Origin: Opitutia bacterium | GTDB taxonomy: Bacteria > Verrucomicrobiota > Verrucomicrobiia > Opitutales > UBA953 | Reading direction: 5' to 3' | Assembly: GCA_003569245.1 (NCBI GenBank) | Contig: BGOM01000015.1 | Location: 186,001 to 250,000 of the forward strand | DNA: 64,000 bases | In this document: one piece after another, positions 1-10,600 of the stretch | Layout of the letters: each line of letters starts with the position of its first letter | Numbering within the stretch: the stretch's first letter is position 1 | The notes under the pieces: model-generated | Databases searched by the model: none | Seen by the model: the letters and a program-made list of their open reading frames with translations, nothing else | Told to the model about the DNA's origin: nothing | Translations under genes and position numbers: made by a program

Positions 1-7
1 CGTCGGC

Positions 8-886
8 ATGAGCGCGCTCCTGGGCGGCATCCTCGTCGGCGGTCGCCTCCTGCCGGACGCCCTCGCGGGCGGGGCGCAGCTCGCGGTCGCCGCCCTCGCG
101 ATCGTGGCCGTCTCGTTCTTCATGGCGTGGCTCACGGTCATGCTGCCCCGCAAGGTCGGCATCCATTTCCGCGTCGCCCTCGCCCCGCGGATCGCCCCCA
201 CGCTGTCGCTCGTCCGCGGCGCGGCCTCGATCCTCCGGAGCTTCGGCAAGCTGCACGACTCGCTGGCGCCGCCCGCCGAGACCGGCGTCGACCAGGCCGA
301 CGCCGACATCGGGAGCCTCGCCCGCGCCGCCGCCCGTGAGGGCAAGATCACGCAGGCCGAGAGCAACCTCGTCGCCAACGCCGTCCGCCTCGATGACATC
401 CCGGTCTCCCAGGTCCTGACTCCCCGCCCGGTCGTCACCGCGCTGGACGCCGACCTCACGGTCGCCGACGTGCTCCGCCTCTACCCGAACGTCCCGCACG
501 GCCGGCTGCCGGTCTGGGAGAAGAACCCCGACCGCATCGTCGGCCTCGTCCGCCGCCGCGACCTCCTCAAGGCCGCGGGCGAGGACCGCCACGCCACCAA
601 GGTCCGCGAGCTCATGGGCAAGGCGCACATCGTGCCCGAGAACGCGAACCTCTCGGACGCCCTCCACGACCTCGTCCGGAACCACCAGCAGCTCGCGGTC
701 GTGGTCGACGAGTTCGGCGCCTTCGCCGGGGTGATCACCCTCGAGGACATCTTCGAGTCCTTGCTCGGCGTCGAGATCTACGAGAAGGACGATCCGCACC
801 CCGACATGCGCGAACTCGCCCGCCAGCGCGGTCATCGCCTCGGGCGCAAGGGCGCCGGCGACGCGCCGGCGAAGCCCGCCCCATGA
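8..886 (+). CDS. CBS-domain protein, HlyC/CorC (CNNM)-like; 5' end probably lies left of the window
   Basis: Membrane segment followed by paired CBS-like region (VSQVLTPRPVVTALDADLTVADVL...VVVDEFGAFAGVITLEDIFESLLG). Confidence 0.8.
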   Translation: MSALLGGILVGGRLLPDALAGGAQLAVAALAIVAVSFFMAWLTVMLPRKVGIHFRVALAPRIAPTLSLVRGAASILRSFGKLHDSLAPPAETGVDQADADIGSLARAAAREGKITQAESNLVANAVRLDDIPVSQVLTPRPVVTALDADLTVADVLRLYPNVPHGRLPVWEKNPDRIVGLVRRRDLLKAAGEDRHATKVRELMGKAHIVPENANLSDALHDLVRNHQQLAVVVDEFGAFAGVITLEDIFESLLGVEIYEKDDPHPDMRELARQRGHRLGRKGAGDAPAKPAP

Positions 887-1686
887 TCGGGCGCGTGCTC
901 GGCGCCTGGGTCCACGACCTCGACCCGGTCGCGATCCATTTCCCCGCGAGCTGGGGGTTGCGCGGCGTCCATTGGTACGGTCTCGCCTACGCGGCCGGCT
1001 TCCTCGCCGCGGCCTGGTTGCTCGGCCGGTGGCGCCGCCAAGGCCTGGCGCCCGCCCGCCAGGCCGCCGACGAATCGACCCTGGTCACGGCGGTGATGAT
1101 CGGGGTGCTCGCCGGTGGTCGTCTCGGCCACGTGCTCCTCTACGCGCGCGACGAGTTCGCCGCCGACCCGTTCATGGTCTTCCAGGTCTGGAAGGGCGGC
1201 ATGGCCAGCCACGGCGGTTTCCTCGGCGTGGTGCTGGCCGGCCTCTGGTACGCGCGTACCAGAGGCGTCCCGTTCCTCGCCGTCGGCGACCTGCTCTGCG
1301 CCCTCGCGCCCGCCGGCATCTTCTTCGGCCGGCTCGCCAATTTCGTGAACGCCGAGCTGGTCGGCCGGACGACCGACGTGCCGTGGGCGGTGATCTTCCC
1401 GCACGAGGGCCTGTCGCCGCGTCACCCGTCGCAGCTCTATGAAGCCTTCGGCGAAGGCCTGCTGCCGCTCGTCTGGGTGCTGGTACGTTACCCGCGCCGC
1501 CTCGCGCCGGGCCGGCTCGCCGGCGAATTCCTGCTCCTCTACGCCGTCGCGCGCATCGTGTGCGAGGCCTTCCGCGAAGCCGAGGACGGCCACATCCTCG
1601 GGCTGACCGCCGGCCAGTTCTGGACGTTGCCGCTGGCCGCGGCCGGACTCTGGCTGGTCTGGCGCGCCCGGCGGACGGCTGAATGA
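883..1686 (+). CDS. lgt: Prolipoprotein diacylglyceryl transferase
   Basis: GRLANFVNAELVGRTTDVPWAVIFP and HPSQLYEAF motifs; ATGA overlap with the upstream gene. Confidence 0.93.
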   Translation: MIGRVLGAWVHDLDPVAIHFPASWGLRGVHWYGLAYAAGFLAAAWLLGRWRRQGLAPARQAADESTLVTAVMIGVLAGGRLGHVLLYARDEFAADPFMVFQVWKGGMASHGGFLGVVLAGLWYARTRGVPFLAVGDLLCALAPAGIFFGRLANFVNAELVGRTTDVPWAVIFPHEGLSPRHPSQLYEAFGEGLLPLVWVLVRYPRRLAPGRLAGEFLLLYAVARIVCEAFREAEDGHILGLTAGQFWTLPLAAAGLWLVWRARRTAE

Positions 1687-1707
1687 TGTTGCCCGTGCGC
1701 GGGGACG

Positions 1708-2892
1708 GTGGGAGAAGCCAGCCGCGCCATGACGACCGTCCCGCTCCTTGACCTCGGCCCGCAGAACCGCGCCCTCGAAGCGCAGTTCGAAGCCGCCTTC
1801 CGCGACGTCCTCCGCTCGAACCAGTTCATCATGGGCCCGCGCCTCGAGGCCTTCGAGAAGGACTGCGCCGCCTTCCTCGGCGTGAAGCACGCGCTCGGCG
1901 TCTCCTCCGGCACCGACGCCTTGCTGCTCGCGCTGATGGCCCTGGATATCGGGGAGGGCGACGAGGTCCTGCTCCCGGCCTTCACCTTCTTCGCCACCGC
2001 CGGCTCGGTCGCCCGCCTCGGCGCGACGCCCGTCTGGGTCGACGTCGACCCGCATCACTTCAACATCGACCTCGCGGACGCCGCCCGGAAGGTCTCGCCG
2101 CGCACCCGGGCGATCATGCCGGTGCACCTCTTCGGCCAGTCCCTCGACCTCGACGCGCTCCAGGCCTTCGCCGCCGCGCACAAGCTCCGCGTCGTCGAGG
2201 ATGCCGCGCAGTCCATGGGCGCCCGCTGGAAAGGCCGCGCCACGATGTCCGTCGGCGATCTCGGCGCCACGAGCTTCTTCCCCTCCAAGAACCTCGGCGG
2301 CATGGGCGACTCGGGCCTGGTCACGACCCAGGACGACGCGCTCGCCGAGCGCGCCCGCATCCTGCGCGTCCACGGGATGCAGCCCAAGTATTACCACCGT
2401 GAGGTGGGCGCGAACTTCCGCATGGATCCGCTGCAGGCGGCGCTCCTGCACCTCAAGCTACCGCACCTGCCGGAGTATAACTGCGCGCGCGCGGGCAATG
2501 CCAGCTTCTACCATGGCGCGCTCAAGGGCGTCGCCGGCATCGCCGAGAACCGGGCCGGCGCCGATCGGGCCGCGAAGATCCTCCTGCCGGTCGACTTCTC
2601 CGGCCAGGGCATCTGGAACCAGTTCACGCTTCGTGTCACCGGCGGCCGGCGCGACGCCCTCAAGGCTTTCCTCACGGAGCGCAAGATCGGCTGCGAGATC
2701 TATTACCCGATCCCGCTGCACCGCCAGGAGTGTTTCGTGGATCAGAAGTATCGCGGCTTCGACAGCGTGCCCGTCTCCGAGCGTCTCGCCGGCGAAGTCC
2801 TCAGCATCCCGATCTTCCCCGAGCTCACGGGCGAGCAGCGGCAGTGGGTCGCGGATGCGATCGCGGATTTCGCCGCGGGGAAGGGCGCGTAA
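1708..2892 (+). CDS. DegT/DnrJ/EryC1/StrS family aminotransferase (true start may be the ATG at 1729)
   Basis: GVSSGTDALLLAL, VVEDAAQSMGARWKG, SFFPSKNLGGMGDSGLV PLP-aminotransferase motifs. Confidence 0.92.
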   Translation: MGEASRAMTTVPLLDLGPQNRALEAQFEAAFRDVLRSNQFIMGPRLEAFEKDCAAFLGVKHALGVSSGTDALLLALMALDIGEGDEVLLPAFTFFATAGSVARLGATPVWVDVDPHHFNIDLADAARKVSPRTRAIMPVHLFGQSLDLDALQAFAAAHKLRVVEDAAQSMGARWKGRATMSVGDLGATSFFPSKNLGGMGDSGLVTTQDDALAERARILRVHGMQPKYYHREVGANFRMDPLQAALLHLKLPHLPEYNCARAGNASFYHGALKGVAGIAENRAGADRAAKILLPVDFSGQGIWNQFTLRVTGGRRDALKAFLTERKIGCEIYYPIPLHRQECFVDQKYRGFDSVPVSERLAGEVLSIPIFPELTGEQRQWVADAIADFAAGKGA

Positions 2893-3053
2893 ACAGGGCC
2901 TGGGCTTGGGCCCGGGCTAGGGCCAGTTGGAGGCCGCGGAGGACAATGCTCGGTCGTCTCTGGCCTGGACGCGGCAAACATCAGACAGAACTTGTCGCCC
3001 GGGTTGCCTAGGAGCGCACATCCCAGCCCCGGCCCTAGCCCCGGCCCTGCCGC

Positions 3054-3389
3054 TCAAAAGAACCGGATCGTCTTCACCTTCATCTTCTCGTGCTCGGCGT
3101 CGGTGCACGGCGCGTCCGTCGGCGCCGCGGGGGCGACGTCGTTCGGCTGCACGAGGCCCTTCGCCAGCAGGTACTGCTCGACCTCGGCGCCGGAGACGTC
3201 GGCCAGCATCTCGCCGTCGATCTCGACGCAGGGCGAGAGGCGCTGCCCGGTGCGCTCCACCATCTCGGCGTAGTTCGCCGGGACGTTGATGATGTCCACG
3301 TCTTCGTAGGCCAGCGCGTACTTCTTCATGATGGCGCGGACGCCGTTGCTCCAGCCGCAGCTGGGTTTGAGGTAGCACTTGATCTTCAT
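3054..3389 (-). CDS. Glutaredoxin-like protein with CGWS active site and C-terminal extension
   Basis: KCYLKPSCGWSNGVRAIMKKY...LSPCVEIDGEMLADVSGAEVEQYL. Confidence 0.75.
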   Translation of the reverse strand: MKIKCYLKPSCGWSNGVRAIMKKYALAYEDVDIINVPANYAEMVERTGQRLSPCVEIDGEMLADVSGAEVEQYLLAKGLVQPNDVAPAAPTDAPCTDAEHEKMKVKTIRFF

Positions 3390-3422
3390 CGTGCTCCCTA
3401 GTGTGCGGTTAATCCGCGGGAA

Positions 3423-4190
3423 TCAAGCCCGGCGGGATTTTTTCCCCTCCCGCTCGGGCGGCGGGGCCGGTTCGTACCAATACCCGATACCGTGGATCGT
3501 GCGGAAGCAGTCGAGGTCGCGGCCGAAGCCGGCGAAGGCGTCGCGGATCTTGGCGATGTACTGGTCGAGGGAGCGGCTGCGGACGTCGGCATGCACGCCC
3601 CAGACGGCGTGGATCAGGCTGTGCCGGCTGATGATGACACCGGGGTTGGCGTGCAGGTGGTAGAGGATGCCGAGCTCCTTGCGGCCGAGCTTGCATTTCC
3701 TGCCCGGGCCGAAGACGAGCTCGAGCCGCTCCGGGTGGACTTCCGCGCCATTGAACAGGAAGACCCCGGTCGCGAGGTCGGCGTTGCGCGTCAGGCGGCT
3801 GTCGCCCGCCGTCTCGCTGCGCCGGAGCACGGCGTGGATGCGCGCGATGAGCTCGTCCTGGTCGTGGGGCTTGGCGACGAAGTCGTCTGCCCCGAGGTCG
3901 AGCGCCCGCGCGGCCTGGCCCGGCAGCTTGAGCCCGGAGAGGAAGATCACCGCCGGCCCGAGCGTCATCCGCCGGATCGACTGCAGCAGCTCCCAGCCAT
4001 CCACGTCGGGCAGGGCAGGGTTGAGCAGGACCAGATGGACATGGTTCTCCCCGATGAACTTCAGCGCGGTGGCGCCTTTGTGGAAGACTTGGGTGACGAA
4101 GCCGGCGGTCTCCAATTGTTCGGTGAGCAAGGCGGCGAGGCCTCGCTCATCTTCAATGATGACCACGAGAGGTTTCTGCTTGGGGCTCAT
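3423..4190 (-). CDS. OmpR/PhoB-family response regulator
   Basis: Receiver domain (VVIIEDERGLAALL...LLNPALPDVDGWELLQSIRR...LDLGADDFVAKP) plus winged-helix effector (LGRKELGILYHLHANPGVIISRHSL). Confidence 0.9.
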   Translation of the reverse strand: MSPKQKPLVVIIEDERGLAALLTEQLETAGFVTQVFHKGATALKFIGENHVHLVLLNPALPDVDGWELLQSIRRMTLGPAVIFLSGLKLPGQAARALDLGADDFVAKPHDQDELIARIHAVLRRSETAGDSRLTRNADLATGVFLFNGAEVHPERLELVFGPGRKCKLGRKELGILYHLHANPGVIISRHSLIHAVWGVHADVRSRSLDQYIAKIRDAFAGFGRDLDCFRTIHGIGYWYEPAPPPEREGKKSRRA

Positions 4191-4325
4191 GCAGAAAAGG
4201 TGGGGGTAAGACTAGGGGGTGATTACAGATGTAAAAAACAGGGGGATATTGCCAAGCGTTTAAAAACATCTTAATTTCATATAAATGACAGTTATCGAGC
4301 GAAAAGGACGGACGGCGAACTGGAA

Positions 4326-4349
4326 AATATGCCTATTTTTAGGCATATT
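4326..4349. repeat. Perfect inverted repeat AATATGCCTA-TTTT-TAGGCATATT
   Basis: Read directly; 10-bp perfect arms, 4-nt loop, in an AT-rich intergenic patch. Confidence 0.9.
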
Positions 4350-4556
4350 CATCAGTTCGGCTGCGTGGGGCGGCTGCGCCCTCGCCGAGCAGGCCGGCAA
4401 GAAAGGCGCGTTGAAGTCCAAGGACCCGATCGAGGACCGCAGCCTTTTTGGTCGGTGAGCGGTGTCTGGCTCCGACGTTCGGCTGGCATCGTCCGGTCGG
4501 GTCGTGAACGGGACAAGCTGAGTAATTATCCCTATTGGTGAGTGGGGGTTCAATGA

Positions 4557-4584
4557 TTGACTCTCAGGTGTCTAAATAGGATAC
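4557..4584 (+). promoter_or_regulatory. Possible promoter of the autotransporter pair
   Basis: TTGACT followed at about 16 nt by GGATAC, roughly 40 nt upstream of the 4621 start; weak -10 match. Confidence 0.25.
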
Positions 4585-4620
4585 CAAAACCTCCATTTAA
4601 CCCCTTGCCCCACCCACACC

Positions 4621-7600
4621 ATGCGGATCTCTAAATCTCTGTTGGTGGCCGCGGCTACGCTTGCGACCGCAAGCCTCGCCCAGGCCCAACAAAACGTCAC
4701 CGGGGCCACCTGGGTGGGGCCCGCCCTGGGCGGCTCAGGGACCTGGGAACGCTGGACCGGCGTACCGGCGCATAACTACTGGACCGCGACCTCCGTGGCC
4801 GGCAACCCTCTGGTCTCTGGCGCCCGCCTGACGAACACCGCCACGTTGACCTTCCAGTACAACGGTCCCGTCCTCGCCGAAACGCCCGAGGGAGCCTACC
4901 CGACCCAGACCGTCGATATCCTCTACGACTCGAGCAACGTCTCCAGTCAGTCGCAGACCCTGCGCTTCTTCAGCAGCGGCTACCGTCTGTTGCCGGGGGC
5001 GTTCAACACCTCGGTGACCGCCGAGCCCACCGCCGCCAATTTCACGGACATCGATCTCGTCCGATCGCCGGCCCTCGCCCCCTACCTCACCACGCCGAAC
5101 GGCACGCTGCAGCTGGGCACCGTCACCTTCACCACCGCCTCCCCGGTGCTGGCCACGGACCCCAAGCCTTTCGTCGTCCTGCGCAACACCACCACGGCGG
5201 ACCGCATCACCGTCACCAACGCGGGCACGGTCGCCATCCTCGAGAACCTGGTCGCCTCGACGATCTCCGGCGCCTTCCGCGGCGATGGCGACCTCCGCAA
5301 GACGGGCGGCGGTGTCCTGCAGTACCAGGGCAGCGCCGGCAGCATGTTCAACTACTCCGTCGCGCTCCCGTATTCGTACATCCAGACCCCGCTGGGCTTC
5401 TTCCTTTCGAACCCGGGCACCAATAACATCTACGGCCTGCGCCCCATCGACCTCAGCCCCAACGTCCCGACCCCCGACCCTACCAACGGCAACAACTGGC
5501 GTCTCTCCGGCCTGCAGGGCCGCGTCCAGGTCGACGCCGGCCTGCTCATGGTCAGCGGCCACCTCAACATGTGGCACGACTACGGCGCCCGCGTGGAGAG
5601 CCAGATCCTCGCCCCCTTCGAGATCCCCACGCTCGTCAACAACATCTCCCTCGCCGTCGCCGACGCCGACAGCATCGCCTACGCCCTCGCCAAACGCATG
5701 ACCGGCGTGAGCAGCATCGTCCTGAACGGCTCGGCCGAACTCAGCTTCACCAACACCTCGACCAACGTCGGCGGGCTGCGCCTGAACTTCGCCCACAACC
5801 TCCAAGCCGGCGACAACAACGACCAGTTCCAGACCACCGTCACCACCGGTCCCGACGCGAGCTACCGCCTCGGCATCCACATCGACCAGGACTTCGTCGG
5901 GTCTGTCGGCATCCTCGCCGGCAGCGGCAAGGTCATCAAGACCGGCGCGGGCACCCTGCGCGTCCTCAACGATTCGCGGATGACGGGCGATTTCATCGCG
6001 GCGGGCGGCACGATCATCCTGGAGTCGGCCACCGGCCTCACCTTCGCCAACAGCGGTTCCTTCAACATCGCCGGCACCCAGGACACCGCCGACTTCAACG
6101 GCGCCCAGCAGACCGAGGGAGCCCTCGGCCTCTCCCGCCGCGGCGCCAACATCCGCTACGCGGAGGTCGCCTCCAATTCCAACAACTACCCGCGCTGGGA
6201 CTACCGCCCCGCGCTCTTCCCCGACACCGGCACCCTCACCGTCCAGCGGGATGGCGCGGGCCAGTTCATCTCCTACGCGAACACGGGCGCCGAGGTCATC
6301 CTCCGCAACGATCAGACGGTCCGCAACTTCCAGGCCGACTTCGCGCTGCGCTCCAAGGGCACGACCAACATCGGCGGGGCTAACGCCGAGGTCTACACCG
6401 CGGTGGACGCCGTGCGCACCGCCGCCGACGTGAGCGACAAGAACGAGCTCGTCATCGCCGGCACCGGCGTGGGCGCCACCTTGCGCCTCGACGGCCACAC
6501 CCTCACCATCAACCAGGACGCGGGCCGGGACGGCTTCTTCGCCGGCAACATCTTCGGCTACGATTCCGTCAACAACGTGCCCGGCGGCCGCATCGTGAAG
6601 ACCGGCGCGGGCACCCTCGTGCTCCTGCTCGCCGGCGGTTCCTCCTACGATGAGACCCTGGTCCTGGGCGGGACGTTCATCGCCAACGCGCAGGGCCTGG
6701 GCCAGAAGCAGGTCTTCATCGGCGACAACGGCACCTTCGCCATCCTGCAGAACAACTCCGGCACGCTTTCCGCCAACCTCGCGGGCTCCGCGGGCTCGAC
6801 CCTCAAGCTGCTGGCCTCGGCGGTGCTCGACAACGGCAGCGGCGCCGGCATCCAGGTGAATCCGGGCCTCGACCCCGGCGAGCTCAACGTCATCAACGCG
6901 CAGGACCAGTTCCGCGGCAGCATCCTCGTCAACGACGGCGTGGACCTTTCCTTCTCCGGCGGCCGGAACAACACGTTCATCAACGCCACCGCCGTCACGC
7001 TCGACTCCGGCTCCGCCCGCGAGACCGTGCTCCGGTTCGGCGACACCAACCAGCTCATCCGCAACCTGGCGGGCAACGCCTCCGCGCGCGTCGAGCTCGG
7101 CCGCGGCGACATCACCCTGGAGCAGAACGCGAGCCTGGCGTACGCCGGCTTCATCACCGGTGTCGGCAGCCTGATCAAGCAGGGCACCGCCGGCTTCACC
7201 TTGGCGGGCACCACCGGCACCAACCTCTTCAAGGACGCCTACTACGGCGCGACCATCGTCCGTCCGGGCGGCGCCCTGATCGCCGGCACCGCCAACGCCA
7301 CGCCCAACACCTCGGCCCTCGTGCTCGTCGGCGCCGGCACCTACACGCAGGGTAACCAGGACCAGGTCGTGGGCGCCCTCTTCGGCTCGGCCAGTTCCTT
7401 CGTCAACCTCGGCACGGGCAACCTGACCGTGGGCTACACGTCCGCGCGGGCGGCCTCCCTCACCACCGCCCTGCAGGGCTCGAACCCGCTCCTCGCCGAC
7501 TACCTCGGGACCACCACGCAGTTCGACCCGATCCTGCCCTTGCAGCCCCTGCCGGTCCAGCCGACGGGCGTGGCGGGTGAGCTTGGGTCCACCTCGTTGG

Positions 7601-10600
7601 CGCTGAGCTCGGTCGCCGATGTCGGCGTCGGCCAGATCATCGGCGGGCCCGCGCTCGACGGCGGCACCTACGTCACGAAGGTCATCGCGGCCGGCTCCAC
7701 CGCCGTCGCCGGCACCATCGCCGCCGGTCTCACCGCGCTCCCCACCACGGACGCCAGCGGCCTCTCCGTCGGCCAGATCATCACCGGTACCGGCATCGCC
7801 GCCGACACCGTGATCACCGCGATCACCGGCAACAACCTCACCCTGAGCAAGCCGCTCGCCGGCGTCGCGACCGGCGCCGTCACCGGCCTGGCCGGCGTCG
7901 AACTGAGCGCGCCGCTCGTCGCGCCCGCGTTGAACGAGAATTTCGCCGTCCTCCGCGTCCGCACCATCGACGTCAGCTCCCTGTCGCTCAGCGCCGCCGA
8001 GCTCAACCAGCTCTACACCGGCAACCTGTCGATGCCCGAGCTGACCTCGCTTTACCTCAGCCGCGTCGCCGTCGGTACCGGCATCGGTAGCTACGTCGCT
8101 CCGACCGCCGCCGCCGAGCTTGCCTTCGCGGCGACCCGTTCCTTCGACGGCCGCCTGGTCGGTTCCGGCGCGTTGATCAAGATCGGCAACGAGGATCTCA
8201 ACTTCGGCGGCTCCAGCCCCGACTTCACCGGCCGCGTCGAGATCGCCGGCGGCACCCTCAACCTCATCTGGGCCACGGGCTCGAACGAGGCTCCGCTCCG
8301 GAACGCCCAGTACTTCCTGACCACCGCCCCGGGCGTGCTCGCCGTCACGGTCAACGATGCCTACGACCCCGTCACCGATCTCACCAAGCGCACTTTCACG
8401 GCGCCGATCGTCGGCACCGGCGGCTTCGTCAAGCGCGGCGAAGGCTACCTTAAGCTCGCGCCCGGCGTCGTCGTCGGCCAGACGCCTTACACCGGCACCA
8501 CGACCGTGCAGGCCGGCTGGCTGGAGATGGCGGCCTTGGCCACCAACGGTCCGGCGGTCTTCGATCCGCTTTCCTTGGGCGTCCTGGGCGGCGCCGGCGC
8601 CGCGAACAGCATCGCCCTGGTCGATGTGACCGGCTTGTCCGTCGGCCAGGTCGTCGTCGGCACGGGCATCCCCGCGGGCACCTCGATCACCGGCATCCTC
8701 GCCGCGGGTTCGGGCACCATCACAGGGACCATCCCCACCGGGGATACCATCCTGCCCATGGCCAACACTGCCGGCCTCTCCGTGGGCCAGATCGTCACCG
8801 GCTTCGGCATCCCCTTCAACACGACCGTCACCGCGATCGCGCCGAACGCCAGCGTCACCTTGAGCAACCCGCTCCAGTCCGCCGCGTCGGGCGTGGTCAC
8901 CGGCCTGGCCGGCGTCACCCTGAGCGCGAACCTGACCCAAGCGGCCGCTGGCAACCTCAGCGTGCTGTCGCACCTCGTGCTGACCACGCCCGTCGACGTG
9001 ACCTACACCGGCGCCGTTTCCGGCGTCGGCCAGCTCGAGATCCGGGCCGGCTCCAAGGTCCTGACCGCGGGCGGTTCCCTCACCCATACCGGCGGCACCT
9101 TGGTGCGCACCGGCACGCTCCTCGCCTCGGCCGGTTGGGCCGGCGCGACGACGGGCGACATCACCGTTCTCGCCGGCGCGACCGCCCGGCTCAACGTCCA
9201 GCTCGACAAGGCCGTGACGAGCGGTGCCATCAGCACCAATCGCCTCATCGTCGCCGATGTCGCCGGGCTGGCCACCGGCCAGGTCGTCGTCGGCACGGGC
9301 ATCCCCCAAGGCACGACCATCACCGGCATCAATCTCGTCACCCGGGAGCTGACGCTTTCGGCCGCCCTCACCGCGGCCGCCAGCGGCACGCTGCAGGTGG
9401 CCAACGACCTGTCCGCCACCGGCGTCTTCGTCGGCGCCGGCACCGTCATCAAGGAAGGCATCGGTTCGTTGACGCTGAACACGCCGACCACCGCCTTCGC
9501 CGGCACCTTCCGCTCCGACGCGGGCACGACCAACCTCGTCGCCGACAACCTGTTCGGCAACCCGAACGCGTTGCCGGTCCAGTCCGTCGCCGCCGTCGAC
9601 CTCCGGGGCGCCTCCGTGCTCAACGTCCAGGACGGCACCGACCAGTCTTTCCGTAACCTGTCCGGCGAAGCCGGTACGTCGATCGTCTTCGGTGACGTCG
9701 GTTCGGTCGTCACCTTGCAGGTCGATCCGGTCGGCAACTACAGCTTCGCCGGCCGTTTCCAGCAGGCCGCGGGTGTCACCGATGGCACCATCTTCAAGAC
9801 CGGCACGGGCACCCTGACCCTCGCGCCCACCGCGGGCCCGAACAGCCTCGACGCCGTCGTCGTGACCGCGGGCAAGCTCGTCGGCACCACCGCCGGCTTC
9901 GCCACGGCCGACCTCTACGTCGGCACGGACGGCAACGTCGCGTTCCACAACCCGACCGCCGGCACCACGGTGACCTTCACCAATACCGTCCTGGGCGCGG
10001 AGATCTACCAGGCCGGCCTCGGGGTCGGCACCGTCGGCAAGACCGGCGCCGGCATCGTCGAACTGACCGCGGCCGCGGACAACCTCCGCTTCAACGTCGA
10101 GGCCGGCGAGCTGCGCCTGACGGACAGTCGTCTGGGCGAGCAGGATCTCTTCACCGCGATCATCGCTTCCGGCGCCACGCTCAGCCTGGCGTTGGCCGAC
10201 GATCGCCGGATCGGCACCCTCGTGCCCCCGTCCGTCAGCCAGATCTCGGGCGGCGGCATCCTCGACCTCCGTTCGGATGTGGCCGGCGTGGCGCGGACCG
10301 TCTTCGCCTACGCCCAGCCGGGCGTGGCCACGACCAACCTGGGCGCGGACATCACCCTGGATGTGTCGACCCTGACCGACATCACCGGCGTCACCGGCGC
10401 GGCCGGCTCGATCCTCGACCTCGGCGCGGCCGCCCCGGGCCGGACCCTCAGTCTTACCCAGTCGGTCGACGGCGTCTTTGCCGGCGACCTGCGAGGCACC
10501 ACGGACCTCGTCATCAAGGGAACCGGCATGCTGCGCTACACCGGCGCCGCGCTCACCCTTCCGGGCGTCGCTACGCCGGCGCTCAACACGCCGAACACCA

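Noticed and set aside
832-2451. 539-aa antisense ORF across lgt and the aminotransferase
   Set aside because: Low-complexity high-GC shadow frame opposite two well-supported genes.
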